A stretch of 64,000 nt of DNA from Apophysomyces variabilis. Lineage: Eukaryota; Mucoromycota; Mucoromycetes; Mucorales; Mucoraceae. The translations under genes were made by a program, and so were the position numbers. The number at the start of each line of letters is the position of its first letter. The stretch's first letter is position 1. The notes below the pieces were generated by a model. That model ran no database searches, was not told where the DNA came from, and saw only the letters and a program-made list of their open reading frames with translations. The stretch is from contig MZZL01000401.1 in NCBI GenBank assembly GCA_002749535.1, forward strand, positions 873,165-937,164. Direction: 5' to 3'. Shown one piece after another: positions 25,001 to 36,911 of the stretch.

Positions 25001-25450
25001 GTTATTCTTTTTACCTATCTATTTTGTCGCTTCCTCGACCGCTACATTTTATTGGATTAAGCTAAAGTATGCAAGCTTAGCATGAAGATGGTAAAATACC
25101 GTGGTTTATAGTACCTCGTCCTCCGGATATGCGTGCTTCATATAGTTGTCCCATCCATGAAAAAACATTTCCTGGCAACTTGTCAACGAGTGCACTCGCA
25201 TTGTGCTAGGCATCAAGAGTATACCTTTGTCTGATCCCTAAATAATCCCAGTCCATCCTATAAGAATGCATATATCCCTTAACGACGAGGTGGAATACCT
25301 TAGTGCTATCCGTTTTTTCTCTGTCATAGGAGAACGTGAAGCATCACAGATCGAAAATATGACCAATAACAGGATACAATACGCTAATATTGATCGTTGA
25401 GTAGCAATTGTCGGGAGTGGCCATCTTCGAACTGTTGCTGATGTGAGCAT
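22060..25450 (-). CDS. EDEM-type alpha-mannosidase-like protein (GH47) with C-terminal PA domain
   Basis: EDEM/Htm1 proteins trim or recognise mannose on misfolded ER glycoproteins and send them to ERAD. The start at 25450 gives a signal-anchor-like hydrophobic stretch ([17 protein letters not shown]). After intron 1 comes [19 protein letters not shown], the GH47/EDEM opening. Later exons carry a short PVSCGG-like block near 25040, [18 protein letters not shown] (near 24940), [20 protein letters not shown] (near 24170) and [18 protein letters not shown] (near 23650). The last exon (22686-22060) is a protease-associated domain ([32 protein letters not shown]), an arrangement seen in EDEM3-class proteins. 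It ends in LRSWS without an HDEL-type signal, so ER retention would need a partner or the N-terminal anchor. About ten exons; several borders are approximate. Confidence 0.85.
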
Positions 25451-25787
25451 GAAGACAGAAAAGAAGGACGGACTCCCCAACTTTCACAACAGCAAATTTC
25501 GGTCACAGCACAGTTCTGCAAAATGTGGGGTGCAAATACCTGTATGAATCACTGCGAAGTATTGATGGAACGGACACGGGAGGATCTAGTGCTGGCTTTC
25601 CAAGTTATGCTTTAATTTTCCTGAAGATAATGGAAAGCAATTCAAAACCTAACTCTATTCTCCAGACCTTTTTACCGTCTACCGTTTTTTCTTTTTCTTT
25701 TTTTCTTTTTAGGAGGACAAGCAGTAGATCTATTCATCTAAAAAAACCCTTTCAAGCCAACCGGTGGGTCATGCTACATCCGATGTT
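25451..25787. other. Intergenic region between EDEM start and DIRS remnant
   Basis: A plus-strand 88-codon frame (25525-25791) has no motif. It contains a T-rich tract at 25685-25712. It may hold the EDEM promoter and the outer end of the DIRS-like element; no terminal repeat was identified. Confidence 0.35.
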
Positions 25788-27911
25788 TTAAGTCGAATCA
25801 ACCTTCGGATCGCTGGATGTGTCTTCTCGAACTCTGGTTGACTTCACTCCAACATCGGTTGTGTTGCTCTTTTCCGCAGCAAAAGAATGCTTCTCCAGGT
25901 TACAGGTTCTATAGTAATACTTTTGAAAAGTGTCGGCCTTTAGGCTCCAGTGTGCGTATATCCTGGTTGTTTCAATGGAGTATGCCAAGTGTACTGCCTT
26001 TGTATTTGACGCTGAACAATCGAATGTAGCAAAAAGACTGGCGTGTCGATGCCTGCTTGCTTCACTTTTGTCCAGAATGGTCCTGCCACGGTTCTAGTGT
26101 TAATCGAGTCTGTTTTCCTGATATAAATTATATATGCCAATCGAGTAATGTGTGCTCTACAGCTAACCATTGACGTAAGGTCCTCATTTGTCAATAAATG
26201 TATGCAATGTGTATACGGGACATTTGTATATGATATCTAACTCCTAAGCGCGAATGTTTGGGCTTATGATTCCTTTAGCGCCCGTATAAATAAAGTTACC
26301 CCTGAAAGGTCGTTCGTTTCCTTCACCATATGTATATGTCACACCTTTGGGATGCAGCGTTCCCAAGTCTGACTGAGGTCGTCATCCTCACTATACGTCG
26401 CAGAATGACCATATTATACTGTAGCTATTTTATGAGAAGTTGTCTGTTTCTAAATACTGTTCGAGTGTGTTGCATCATATTGCTGATATCCAAAGTTTGT
26501 TGTTGTTGTGTTGGAAGAAGCTTTACGGATGGTCATTGTTTGCCATGAAAAAGTCCTGGATGGCTGTTTGACTAGCGATAGGCGGTTTATCTCCGTGTAT
26601 GATCCTGAAGACAGATCCGATTGCTGCCCCCAAGACGTTGGGATATTTCAAAGAATAAAATTTGGCTTTCTACGAAGAACTGTAATGTCGTGGCCGAATC
26701 GTCCACATTGGTCAAGCGAAGCAATTTTGTAGCCACACCATTGGGACCACGCTCTCCATGTTTGATTGTAAACTTCGTTGACTCGCTTGTCGTTCTGCTT
26801 TTTATAAGTATTCCTGTGCCTCTTTTTGCTGGCCCACCTTCTCCCTGTAAGCTGTAATAATCGTCACTCGGCTAAGGTCATTTTACGGTCGCCTTCATTA
26901 GTGTCAAATGGACATAGAGACGCTTTGTAAACCATCGGAAACTAGTAATGTGTGGTCCAATAGGGGTATCACTACAATCGCTTCCCGTACTTTCTTTTCT
27001 TGAAAGCATTGTAGCACTGTCAAGAATCAACTTCCATGGAGAGAAAAGATATAGGCATTTTGTTGACCATCGTTAAATAAACATGTGCGTTGCGCCTGCT
27101 GTTGGATCGGGGTGAAGGCTCCAAATGCTCTTCAGATGCATATTGGCTGTCCAGCAAATATGTCGGTTTTCCCTGAGCCCCAGGTCTGTTGGATTAACTC
27201 AGGAGTTTTAGTTCAGGAGTTTTCACTCATAGAGTGCAGCGTTCTTCATGCTCAAGTGATCCGTTTCTATATTCTGAACCCCCGGAATATGCTGATGGAT
27301 AGCATGCATGTTGTACGTGTTCCAGAGGACTTGGATTTGTACTGAAAGGTCTTGAGCGAAAGGTATGGTGTTTAAACGCTCGCACGTTTATTGACAGATT
27401 CTCTTGTCGCGAGTTCAATAACCGTAAGTCGCATTTCTTTAGGGTTGCATGCCTTGTCCCGTATCCAATGCCTCCACATCGATTGCCACTGTCTATGCGT
27501 CTTAGATTGCCTGCTTTGGAAATGGGACAGTTTATTCCTCGTGATGATCAAGTTTCCCACCTTTTGAGATCTTCAGACTCTTAGCTTTTATATGACACGG
27601 ATATTTCTGGTTGATTCATCTCCCTTATTTCAAGCCGTGTGCCTGGTCTCTCTGACGGTACCTGATATGTAGCAACTTCCCGTACTGCTGGTAGCATGGA
27701 GGTCATTTTTCCCAGGAGTAGGAGGGAACCATGGAGGTTGGAGCTTGACGGACGCGAAATATCAACTCGTTCACCTTTTTGTTGCGATACTGCCATTTTC
27801 GTTTTTTTGGGTCAAACTGAAATCCCAGAAATTCATGCTTTTTGGGAGGTGGCAGCACACTTGAATCCAATTTACAAGTTTTTTGAACGTTTCTCTACGC
27901 CTATTTCATAA
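25788..27911 (-). mobile_element. Decayed DIRS-like tyrosine-recombinase retrotransposon
   Basis: Minus-strand frames, broken by many stops and frameshifts, follow DIRS order. Near 27850-27800 FLGFQFDPKKRKWQYRNKK matches the reverse-transcriptase C-terminal part. Near 27700 GSLLLLGKMTSMLPAV matches the block before RNase H. At 27330-27220 QVLWNTYNMHAIHQHIPGVQ, then NIETDHLSMKNAALYEWKL-like residues, match the RNase H end. At 27120-26960 there are NPDPTAGAT-like residues, LYLFSPWKL and EKKVREAIVVIPL. At about 26790 NEVYNQTWRAWSQWC resembles a tyrosine-recombinase core-binding domain. At 25930-25880 YSIETTRIYAHWSLKADTF followed by QKYYYR carries the His and Tyr box. No intact ORF remains, so the copy is dead. 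Terminal repeats were not located. Confidence 0.75.
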
Positions 27912-27999
27912 TAGTTCCCGTCAATTGGATAACGACATATACGTCGGGTTTGAAATGCGTAATATTTAGAAGCATCTCATTTTCTACTTAGATTTGCAA

Positions 28000-28041
28000 A
28001 GAGAATCGATTCGGCCAAGGAACCTGTCTCAAGCGAAACGC
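28000..28041 (+). repeat. Diverged third copy of the 38-bp inverted-repeat motif
   Basis: AGAGAATCGATTCGG followed by AAGCGAAACGC matches the left arm at 28511-28550 in the same orientation, with a few substitutions and a small insertion. Confidence 0.5.
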
Positions 28042-28510
28042 ATATCACGGTGCTTGATTGAATGCAGATTACCAAAGATGAAAGCTTTTGCTCGAGATAA
28101 ATGCATTACTACTACAGGAAAAGTACATAGACCCAAGCAGACGGTGCTTTAAACGGGTTAAAAGTCTGAGCATCAACAAAGCTTCTGTGCAAACCGATCA
28201 TCACTCGAACACTAGTTTCTGACTTACACGTATAAGACATGTATAACAGACAGTGTCACTCAATCCATAATGGCGTTAAACTTCAATTAGGACTATTATA
28301 CGTACTAACGTGCATTATCAAGAATTTACGGGATCTAATCCACAACCAAGGATATCAATAAGCAGGCAATAGCTTTGTATGACTCACCGTTGAGAAAAAG
28401 TTTATATGAATAGTATTCATTTGAAAAGGGTATCTGCCATTCAACCATGCTCTATAATATTAACTCTGGTTGAGAGATGTTTTTGTCCGAGAAACATAAT
28501 GTTTTAGAGC

Positions 28511-28911
28511 AGAGAATTGATTCGGGCAAAAACCTTTTTTAAGCGGAACGCCTGATTGAAGAAAAGACGCCGTTTTCGCCTGTATACTAAAGAAAAAAGT
28601 TTTTGCCTGAGAGAGCGCACTTGTTACATAGGTATAACTATTAAAACCTTCTTGTCCTTGTCAAAATACTTGTCATCATTTCTTTTTAATTTTATAACAA
28701 CTATTCGGTAACATATATAGTAGTAATCTGACCATGCATTATATCTATACAAAGAACTTAGGTATGCAATACCGCTTATATCATTTGTATGTCTTCTCTC
28801 AGACAAAAACTTTCTGTCATTAGTACCCGAACACGAATGGCATATGTTTTTCAATCGGATTCTATAGTACATATTCCGCTTAAAAGAGGTTTTTGCCCGA
28901 ATCAATTATCT
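28511..28911. repeat. MITE-like element with long imperfect terminal inverted repeats
   Basis: The left arm 28511-28548 and right arm 28874-28911 are inverted copies matching at 36 of 38 positions, sharing TTGATTCGGGCAAAAACC and TTTTAAGCGGAA. A second inverted block lies inside: AAGTTTTTGCCTGAGAGAG (about 28598-28615) against its reverse complement at 28794-28812. The arms therefore reach roughly 105-118 bp. The ~400-bp element has no coding capacity. A related GTTTTTGTCCGAGAAAC lies just outside at about 28480. It could be a MITE or a solo terminal structure of a larger element such as the neighbouring DIRS. Confidence 0.7.
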
Positions 28912-29085
28912 TTAGAGCATGGCTAAGTGGAGGAGATGCGTTCAGCAATGCCAGCTCGATATTCATTCCCAGACGACATGAACTCCGAAGAGTCACGGAC
29001 TTCGTGGCTTTGTTCTTCTGTGTCCGAAGGCAGTCCCTTAGAAGCTTTGTGTCCCGATTCTGACCATTCTTCATCGATCCACAAC

Positions 29086-32000
29086 ATGCCTGGCTTTATT
29101 TTGGAAGAGCCCTTTCAGCTTGCCAGTTTCCGTAATACAATTGGAGCAGCCAGCTTTGACAAGCAATTCGTCGTTGGTCTCACGCAATTGGAAACAACTA
29201 CTGTCACCACAACAGGCAGTGAAGTGGAAAGTTCTGCTGATACCGACCAAGTTGCCATTACGGTCCAGGGGGAAGGCGTTAAGCTTTTTAACGTGAGTAT
29301 TCCTGTTTTGCTTATAGCTGGTATTAAACCAACATTTGGACGAAAATATATAGACAACCGATCAGAAATGCATAAAGTCATGGACAACACCACCAGGAGT
29401 TGTTTTTGCAGGTCCCGCAATACATTGTACCAGTGGACGTGATGTCGAAGCCTTCGAATATACATATGCCCTTGTGGCCTCCGGAACTGATATACCGAAG
29501 GAAGACAATAACAAGACTGTTTGGCTCTGGAAAAGCATGAAGGATGGCGAAGATGACGGCAACCCAGCAAACCGAATTACGAAAAAGGTAAATACAATGT
29601 TATTGGCAATTGAATATCTAAACTTTTTTCCCAAAGTTCGATGAGCGTATCCAGTCAATCCATACTTCACCGTCTATGGGTTCTCATATTATTCTCGTCA
29701 ACGAAAATGGGTCTATCCACTTGGTTTCCAAGGAGCTTGATAGAGTTATAGCTAAGCAGAAAACGAAGAGGTATGAATCTGAAACTGCATCTTTCGTTCA
29801 TCTTATATACGATCCGGAATCCCTTTTCAGTGACGGCCAGGTTATATGGTCTTACGTTTTTGTCACTTCGAATTCGCACGCTCGTCCATGTTGCGTACCG
29901 AACTCGATGGTACCAGCCATGTCAACTATCGTTGTCACGGTTAGCAGCAGTGAAAACTCTGATATTTACTCTATTCGATTCCACTACGTCAACGAAGAGC
30001 GCCGTAGTATCAACGTCCTATCAAAGATTGATATCAAACTTGATGTAGGCATTTTTTACTTGGCGCTTCAACACAGCCGACTAACGTATTTCTAGGAGCA
30101 CCCTATTGGATTCACTCTGGATGAACTTGATGGACGAATGACGATGCTAGGTATAAGCTAATATTTTTGATCTGCTCTAACTAAATCGTTTCTTTATCTT
30201 AAAGGTTCGGGCGGCACATGGACAGTATGGCGTACGCATTTGAAAAGAGACGCATCGGGAAACATTGCAGGACAACTTGTTAAGCATTTGTCTATGCATC
30301 TAAAAGGATATCGCATTTCTGACGAGATTCTCGGAAACGTGGCGGCTGTCACTCCCCTTTCCGATAGCTATGTAGCTATGGTAGCGTCCCGAGTGCAAAA
30401 AAGTAAGTATAACCTACTGTATTTTTAGTTTCTGACAGGAATTTGTTCTGATTACATATGTAGATAGCACATGTGAGCATGTTGTCAGTGTTTGGGACGT
30501 TAAGTATGGCACTCTTCAAGCCGAACAAACCATCAAGATGGATTCTAGCAAAGAAAAATATACTTACAAGGTAGTTATTAGTAGGCTTTGGAACGCCTTT
30601 GACTGACTGGATAAATTTTACAGATGACTGCACTTCCAAACTCCCATCTTGCGATCACAGTTTCTGCTATTGATATAAAGACAACGAGAAAAGGAAAAGC
30701 AGCAAAATCTGTTACCAGTGCCAAATCAAACGTGTTTTTGTGCCCATATTACAGCGAGCCAATGTCTCTCATGGCTGCCATGGGTAGAATGCCTAAAACA
30801 GCCGAATTCCTCGGCATTGACTATCATTCTGTCGACAATGACAAGAATATCGGCCTTACAAGGAGCGGTATGGATGGTGTTTGCTTCGGTGTGCGGGTAG
30901 GTTGCAAGACGGAAATGGTAGCTGGTACTAACTTGGTACAAGAATAAGAGAAAAAATAATAACGACCTTTATAACGAATGGGTGAAAGATGTCGAGGAAT
31001 CGCAAAAGAGGGAATCCGAAATATTGTCTCAACTACTGGCGCCTGATATCACACAGGAACAGTTTTCCAAGATATTCTTCTTGTATATCACAAAGAGCAA
31101 CACTGAGCGTGATGCCATGGATTTCGATGAAAATATGTTAGATATTTCTGGTGAAGAACAGACAGATGATATCGAAGCACAAACCCAAAGATATCGAGAA
31201 CGAATTGTACAGTGGCAAAAATTAAACAAGGTAATCAAATATTATTAATGGCACATAAATCCTAACTGGTTGTACAGAATGTTTCGCATCGTTTTGTTTC
31301 AAGCATTATTCGTCGCTGCTTTGCTTCATCTAATGGACAGCCGGATTTATCCTTCTGGCCGACTGAAGTCGTTCTTTATCTGATAGCAAAAAGTCATCTA
31401 CGAAGTAGTTATATCGAAAATGGAGTGATCAAGCAGCTATTGCTACGAGATGCATGGGTACGCTGTTTGTTTTCTATTTTGTTAAGTCGACTAATGGTTT
31501 TGACATAGTCAATGATTCCGCTGGCACTTGAATCAGTCCAAGATATCCCTGAAACAGATCTTATTGTTATCATACAAGAGCTGATCAAATTGCGGGAATC
31601 AACACCTGAGTGGACTAATCGATTCCCCACCTATTTGAGCATGGTGGTCGATGCTCCTCGTAATGATATATTTTTGCAGCAGGCATTGAAGCAACTTACA
31701 CCTACTGAACTGCCGGTTATCCTAAATGCACTTTTGGATTGGTTCAGTTGTGCTCCGGAGGAAACCATTATGAGTAACGAGGCATTGCAGAATGAAGTTA
31801 TCAAATACACTAATGTAGGTGGAAATAAGGTTGTTGACCATGATGTTTATTTTAGATTGTATAGATGGTTGACTTTAGTAATTGCTTATTGGATATCCAT
31901 TTCCCAACGATTATTTTGGAATCTTCCTTACATGAACCAGTCGCGAACCTACAACAATTAATTCAAGCAGAGGCGGCCATGACAGCTAACCTTGAACAAC

Positions 32001-32194
32001 TGCGTGGTATTTTTGGCTCCTTTGAGCGTAAACGTAAAAGCCTACGGGAGCAGCAAGAACAACAAAAAGAAGGACAGGAATGCTTTGATGCTCCGAAAGA
32101 TGAACTTGCACGACATCGCAGACATAACAAGGGTGGTAAATTTGGCGGTGAACAAGGCATACCAGCATATAGAGTAGAAATCTTCAGATTTTAA
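29086..32194 (+). CDS. UTP8: UTP8/NOL11-like small-subunit processome (t-UTP) protein
   Basis: t-UTP proteins couple rDNA transcription to 18S pre-rRNA processing in the nucleolus. The start at 29086 (MPGFILEEPFQLASFRN) has a good context, but the frame is open back to an ATG at 28936, so about 50 extra residues are possible. Exon 1 ends at KLFN; exon 2 opens SWTTPPGVVFAGPAIHCTSG and has TVWLWKS. Later exons have GFTLDELDGRMTMLGSGGTW and VVSVWDVKYGTLQAEQTIK, typical of the beta-propeller half. The helical C-terminal half includes FWPTEVVLYLIAKSHLRSSY and LALESVQDIPETDLIVIIQE, matching the NOL11/Utp8 C-terminal domain. The final exon ends in a basic, Gln/Lys-rich tail (LRRIFGSF-type helix, then HRRHNKGGKFGGEQ). 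About nine exons. The inverted-repeat element ends 175 bases upstream. Confidence 0.75.
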
Positions 32195-33177
32195 AACTAC
32201 TAGTCATGAACCAAAAGCATTTACAAAAAAAGCAACATAAATAAAACCATGTTCATAATGAACTGGCCAAGGTACATGTTGAATAAGCGACAAAGAAACA
32301 GTATCTGGTTTGGTTGAACTAAAGTCAACTCACTCAAAGAAATTATCAGTCAATTAACTCAATAACTATTATATCACCTTGAGAACCCGATATTCTTCTG
32401 TATTCTCCTTAATGTTTTGCTGACGAGCAGTCTGAACACTGATGACGCCTAAATCAGCATGCTGCTTTTTTATGATGCTCTACTGACCCCAGCCCGGAAT
32501 GAAACAATGAAAGCATCCAGTTTAAGGTCGTACTTCCCGCACTAACACAGTGTCTTACAAAACATGTACTCAGACTAAGTGAAGAGAATTATTGGTGAAA
32601 TGTGAAAGCTGCAGTGATGAAATGGAAACGTTCATCTTAGAAGAATTTGTACCAAGTTGGCGATAAAGAGAAGTGCAGTTTGTAACACAAGGTTGAAAAC
32701 CGCGATATTTTACAAATTTTCGCGGCATTTCAAAAGAGTAAGAGTTTGTGTGATCGGATGCTATGTCGCGAACAACAAACCTTACCTTACGGATATGATG
32801 ATATGATATAAGTTATCCCTGGCTGAAAAGGACCGGCCTCCAAAGCGACGCCGGGTCCCTGTTGAAAGCTTTGGTAAATTATCTGATTTCTTTTTTTTTT
32901 TTGTTTTGCTCTTCTTCTGTTATTACGGTCTCTTTCTGTGCCAAGATATCTAGATCAGGGCTTAGACGAAGCTATTTTTTAACCGGAGCAAAGTGAAGGA
33001 TTGCGTCAAGCAGTTGGAACATAACATACAGAATTCATTCCGCTTGTGTTGGCCAGAAACCGACACCCATGGAGCTAAGGATGAAAACCACTTTAAAAAA
33101 GTCTGGTTTGGCCGAGGAGAATATCTCATCTTTGTTTTTTTTGCTTTTTTGTTTTCCGGCCTAATTACTAAGAAGCA
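32195..33177. other. Intergenic region between UTP8 and the fasciclin gene
   Basis: No supported gene. A short open stretch near 32815-32870 encodes RPPKRRRVPVESF before a GTAAAT donor-like site, but has no start codon in frame. A T-rich tract at 32887-32902 and further T-rich sequence from 33130 belong to the fasciclin leader. Confidence 0.35.
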
Positions 33178-34580
33178 ATGCATTTTGCGCCCATTGTGTT
33201 GATAGTTGGAGTTCTTGTGAGCTTCACCGCATCCCAATTAACGGGAAGTACGATTTTGCAAATCCTCAATACGACGCAACTGAGCCCGGCCTATGAATTC
33301 CTTCGACTGCTGAATTCTTCAAGTGAATATCGGCCAGTGATGGATCTCTTGAATCAAACCGGAAATATTACTGTCTTTGCACCCTCGGATAAGTTTTACA
33401 AACAGTTTCAGAAGCAATACCGTAAGTCTGCTAGGGTTATCCCTGTAAAAAGAAAAAAGGAGCTTAACATAAACTTTTTCTTTCTGTTTGCAAGGCGACA
33501 ACCAGTCGAGTTCTGGTGAGGGTGGCGGCAGTTCCAATCAGACATCGAATGCCACAAGCACTGGACCTCCAAGTCCTTTCCCTACTTGGCTGCTGGCGCA
33601 AAACTTCACTGTAGCCGACTTGATCGAGTATCATATTGTGAACAGCAGTTTCTTGTTGAACGACCTGACCAATCAAACAATCGTGAACAGCACCTTGTCG
33701 AACAATCAGACCACTAGCAAGTTCCCCTATGGATTACCCTTACTGATTCAAAGTAATGTCACCAACCCGAGCAACTCATCGAATGCTGGTTTCTGGGTGG
33801 GCAACGGCAGAAGAGCTGCCAACGTTGTCCTAAGCGATATCGTGGCCTCGAATGGTGTCCTCCATATTATTGACAATAGTATGCGTCTATACCACTTTTG
33901 TTTGCCATGTTTCACTGAGATGATCTTTTTTATTTTTACTTTTACTTTCCCTAGTTCTATTGCCGCCTCAAGCTCCAACAGAGGTGATTAAGAATGTTTC
34001 CAGTCTCTCCGAGCTGGCCAAAGCCATTCAACGATATCCAGAGTTTGGCGCTCAACTGAACAGTACGAGCAATGTAAGGTTTCAGGAGCTTCTTGTGTAA
34101 TGATGATGATGATATTAACAATAATTGATGTTTCTGTCTTAGTATACTATGTTTGCGCCTAACAATCAAGCAATGAGTCAGCTTAGCAGAGATAACATGA
34201 ATAATCAGACCATGGAGCGTTTGGTTCGCGCTCATTTCCTTGAAGGTGTATATTATACAACCAATTTCACAGAAGCTGCTGGCGGAAACGGAACGATCAC
34301 AGTAACAACAGCTGCCAATACTTCCTTACCTATTACTGTCAACGGAACCAGGATCAGAGGTAATAATCATTGCGACGATGTTTGTTATCGTTGATGTATG
34401 CTGATCCCTTCCCTCTTTTGTTAGTAAATAACACGATAAACGTCGTGGAATCGAACATTCTTATGAACAATGGTGTGTTACATGTCATTGACCAAGGTAA
34501 GGAAGCTAAACAAAAATATAGAAATCGTGATACATATGATCTAACCCATTTCTTGCTTTCTAGCTTTCCAACCACAGTAG
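33178..34580 (+). CDS. Secreted two-domain fasciclin (FAS1) protein
   Basis: FAS1 domains mediate adhesion at cell surfaces or in the wall. Signal peptide: MHFAPIVLIVGVLVSFTASQ. FAS1-1 begins at residue ~25 with ITVFAPSDKFYKQFQ and continues after a short intron with FTVADLIEYHIVNSSFLLND, then SDIVASNGVLHIID. FAS1-2 has YTMFAPNNQAMSQLSR, RLVRAHFLEGVYYT and VESNILMNNGVLHVIDQ. Both copies keep the TVFAP/TMFAP box and the NGVLH(I/V)ID ending. A Gly/Ser-rich, sequon-rich insert splits the first domain. The last exon adds only AFQPQ and stops at 34578-34580. There is no GPI signal, so it is probably soluble or wall-associated. About six exons; many N-glycosylation sites. Confidence 0.85.
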
Positions 34581-34737
34581 CATAAGCTATTGTTCGTCTA
34601 ATCTTTTCTTTGGCATGAGTGAGCCATTAGCTTTATTATGTTCTCTGGTTATTGTTTGAAATACAAAAGAAGTTTATCTCTTTTCTTATTCTCATTTACA
34701 GCAGTTTTTTTCCTTCTTCTTCTTGTTGTTGTTGGTT

Positions 34738-36147
34738 TTATTGATGGGTGAAAGTAGGCTTTCTCTTCTCAGCGAAAGCAGCCATACCTTCCTTTTGATC
34801 AGCCTGGAACAGATATTAACAAACATGTCATCCAATTAAGCCTCGCGCTACATACCGTGCCAAAGAGGGCCTGGAAGAAAACGCGTTCCCATCGCAGACC
34901 GGCGCTGAGAGGAACTTCAAAGGCTATAAGAACCGACAGAAGAAAAAAAAATCCATGATTAATCATTCCCTTTGAGAAACTGCCTATGTCTTACATTTGT
35001 TGATAGCTTCCTTGCCCATCTGGACGGCAGTCTGACTCATGTTGGCGATAACGGAAGCAGTTTTCACAGTCTCTTCCACAAGTTGATCAACAGGAACAAC
35101 CTTGCTGACAAGTCCTGTAGACAAGGTTTGTCATATATTTAAACCGGTGTTGTCCATGGTTTCCCTTCCTACTTACCCAATTGAAGAGCCTCGGTGGCAT
35201 TCAAGTTGACGCTACCAGTCAAGACCATTTCCATAGCCTTGGACTTTCCAACAGCCTTAACAAGACGTTGAGTACCGCCAGCACCTTTGTGATACAAACA
35301 GAAAATTCGTTAAATTTGCTTAAAATCTTAGCTTTTTCAATGGAACTTACCAGGAATAACACCCAACTTCATTTCAGGTTGGCCAAAGACAGCCTTCTCA
35401 CCAGCATAGATGATCTACAGAGAGTCGCGTAAAATGAAAGTTGAGATGTCAGATGTTTGTGCAAACTGCGAGAAGGAAATACTTACGTCGCACATCATGG
35501 CCAATTCGCATCCACCTCCGAGCTGTATTTTTGAACGGAGCGTTTTGGTTTAGTCAAAGGAAATAGAATCGGAGATTCGACTTACCGCATAGCCATTCAC
35601 GGCAGCAAGGATGGGCTTCTTGATTTCGGTCATCTTTGCCCAGTGACCCAAGAAGTCGGTCTTGTAAGTGTTTACAAAGGTATTATCCTTCATCTCCTTG
35701 ATATCAGCACCAGCTTAGTTAGGAAGACAGAAAATGGTTAACACACGGAGTTAAGACAGATAAGCTTTTTCTTATGTTCTGCATACCAGCAAAAGCCTTC
35801 TCAGAGCCGGTAAGAACAATGGCACCGATGTCATCATTGGAGTCATAGGCGCGGAGAGCGTCGTTGACCTCGACGAAAAGGTCATTGCACAACGCGTTCA
35901 AGGCCTTGGGGCGGTTCAAGGTGATAAGACCCACTTTACCGCGTGTTTCTGCGATAATGTGGGTGTAGTTCTTCTTATCAGTTTCGGCCTGTGCCTCTGA
36001 AAGTGATTTCCAGTTAACTTGCGTAAAAGCTAGCTCGCTTTTCAACTTACGTCTAAGAGCCAAGCCAGTGCTGAAAGCACGGACTGCAGTTGGCTTGGAG
36101 GCGGTCAAAGGTTTAGTGATGGAGGTGCTGATGAGGGATCTGAGCAT
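34738..36147 (-). CDS. Mitochondrial enoyl-CoA hydratase
   Basis: Hydrates trans-2-enoyl-CoA in mitochondrial beta-oxidation. The N-terminus ([18 protein letters not shown], then FSTGLALRR) is a mitochondrial presequence. Crotonase fold motifs follow in order: [32 protein letters not shown], the oxyanion-hole ADIKEM, then [11 protein letters not shown] and [19 protein letters not shown], which hold the two catalytic glutamates of ECHS1-type enzymes. The C-terminus is [13 protein letters not shown]. About eight short exons with introns of 45-70 nt. Length (about 290 aa) is normal for the family. Short-chain specificity is inferred from overall resemblance to ECHS1. Confidence 0.9.
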
Positions 36148-36911
36148 AGTGTGCTGTTGTTGTTTTTGAAAAATAAGACGAAAGAGAAAAGAGAACGTGG
36201 GGGCCGACCGATCGAACTTGGTTTTGCCCTTGGAAAAACGCTTTAATTTTTCCAGAGGAACTTGAATTTCTGTACCCCACTTCAAATCACATGCTTAAAG
36301 TTCATTATGCTTTCTGTCATTCTTATTATATGTGTAGATATACACCATCACTCTCATGCAAAATTCGCAGCTTGACCTTTCTTTGTTGAACTAGATATAA
36401 TAGAACTGATTATTAGACATTAATTCTAGATGCGTCTGTAGCATCCACAGAGTAAGGCTACACAATCGTTGCGGAACAAGGACTTCCCACACAACAGAAA
36501 TTTTTTTCCCACGGTTACCCGAATCCTGTCGTCACCATACATCCTGCTGTCAGTTTCGTTCGCGCACATTGGCCCTATTGCACTGGAATAAGATGCAGAC
36601 TGTTTAAAACCAGAAATCAAACATATATCTAATGCCTCAATCCTTATGCCGTAAAAGCAAAAACGTTGTCTCAGAACAAGCAGCAAAGATAAAGATCCCC
36701 AATTCTTGATATAGATTTCAGAACACAAAGGATAAGCGTCTTATGATATCGGTTTCATTAGGATTAGTTTTGATAAGACGAAGGTGCAGAAGTGCGCCTT
36801 ATTGACTAGACATGCATAATGTCGCAAAAGAGTATATGATGATAAAGACTTTGAGGACTACAATCGTAACGAAAGCATTTGGTATTCTTAGTATCAACCT
36901 GCAGAAAGAGA
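36148..36911. other. Intergenic region between two minus-strand genes
   Basis: No supported gene. A 100-codon minus-strand frame (36426-36728) has no motif or conserved-looking composition. The first ~150 bases next to 36147 are probably the enoyl-CoA hydratase promoter. Confidence 0.35.

Noticed and set aside
28624..28905. 93-codon minus-strand frame inside the inverted-repeat element
   Set aside because: It is Tyr/Ile/Lys-rich AT noise spanning the centre and right arm; no similarity to a transposase was seen.
29115..29570. 151-codon minus-strand frame
   Set aside because: It lies antisense to UTP8 exons 1-2, which join in frame and match the family; the antisense product has no motif.
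32815..32870. Possible exon encoding RPPKRRRVPVESF
   Set aside because: Attractive NLS-like peptide next to a donor-like GTAAAT, but there is an in-frame stop upstream with no ATG or convincing acceptor, and no partner exon.
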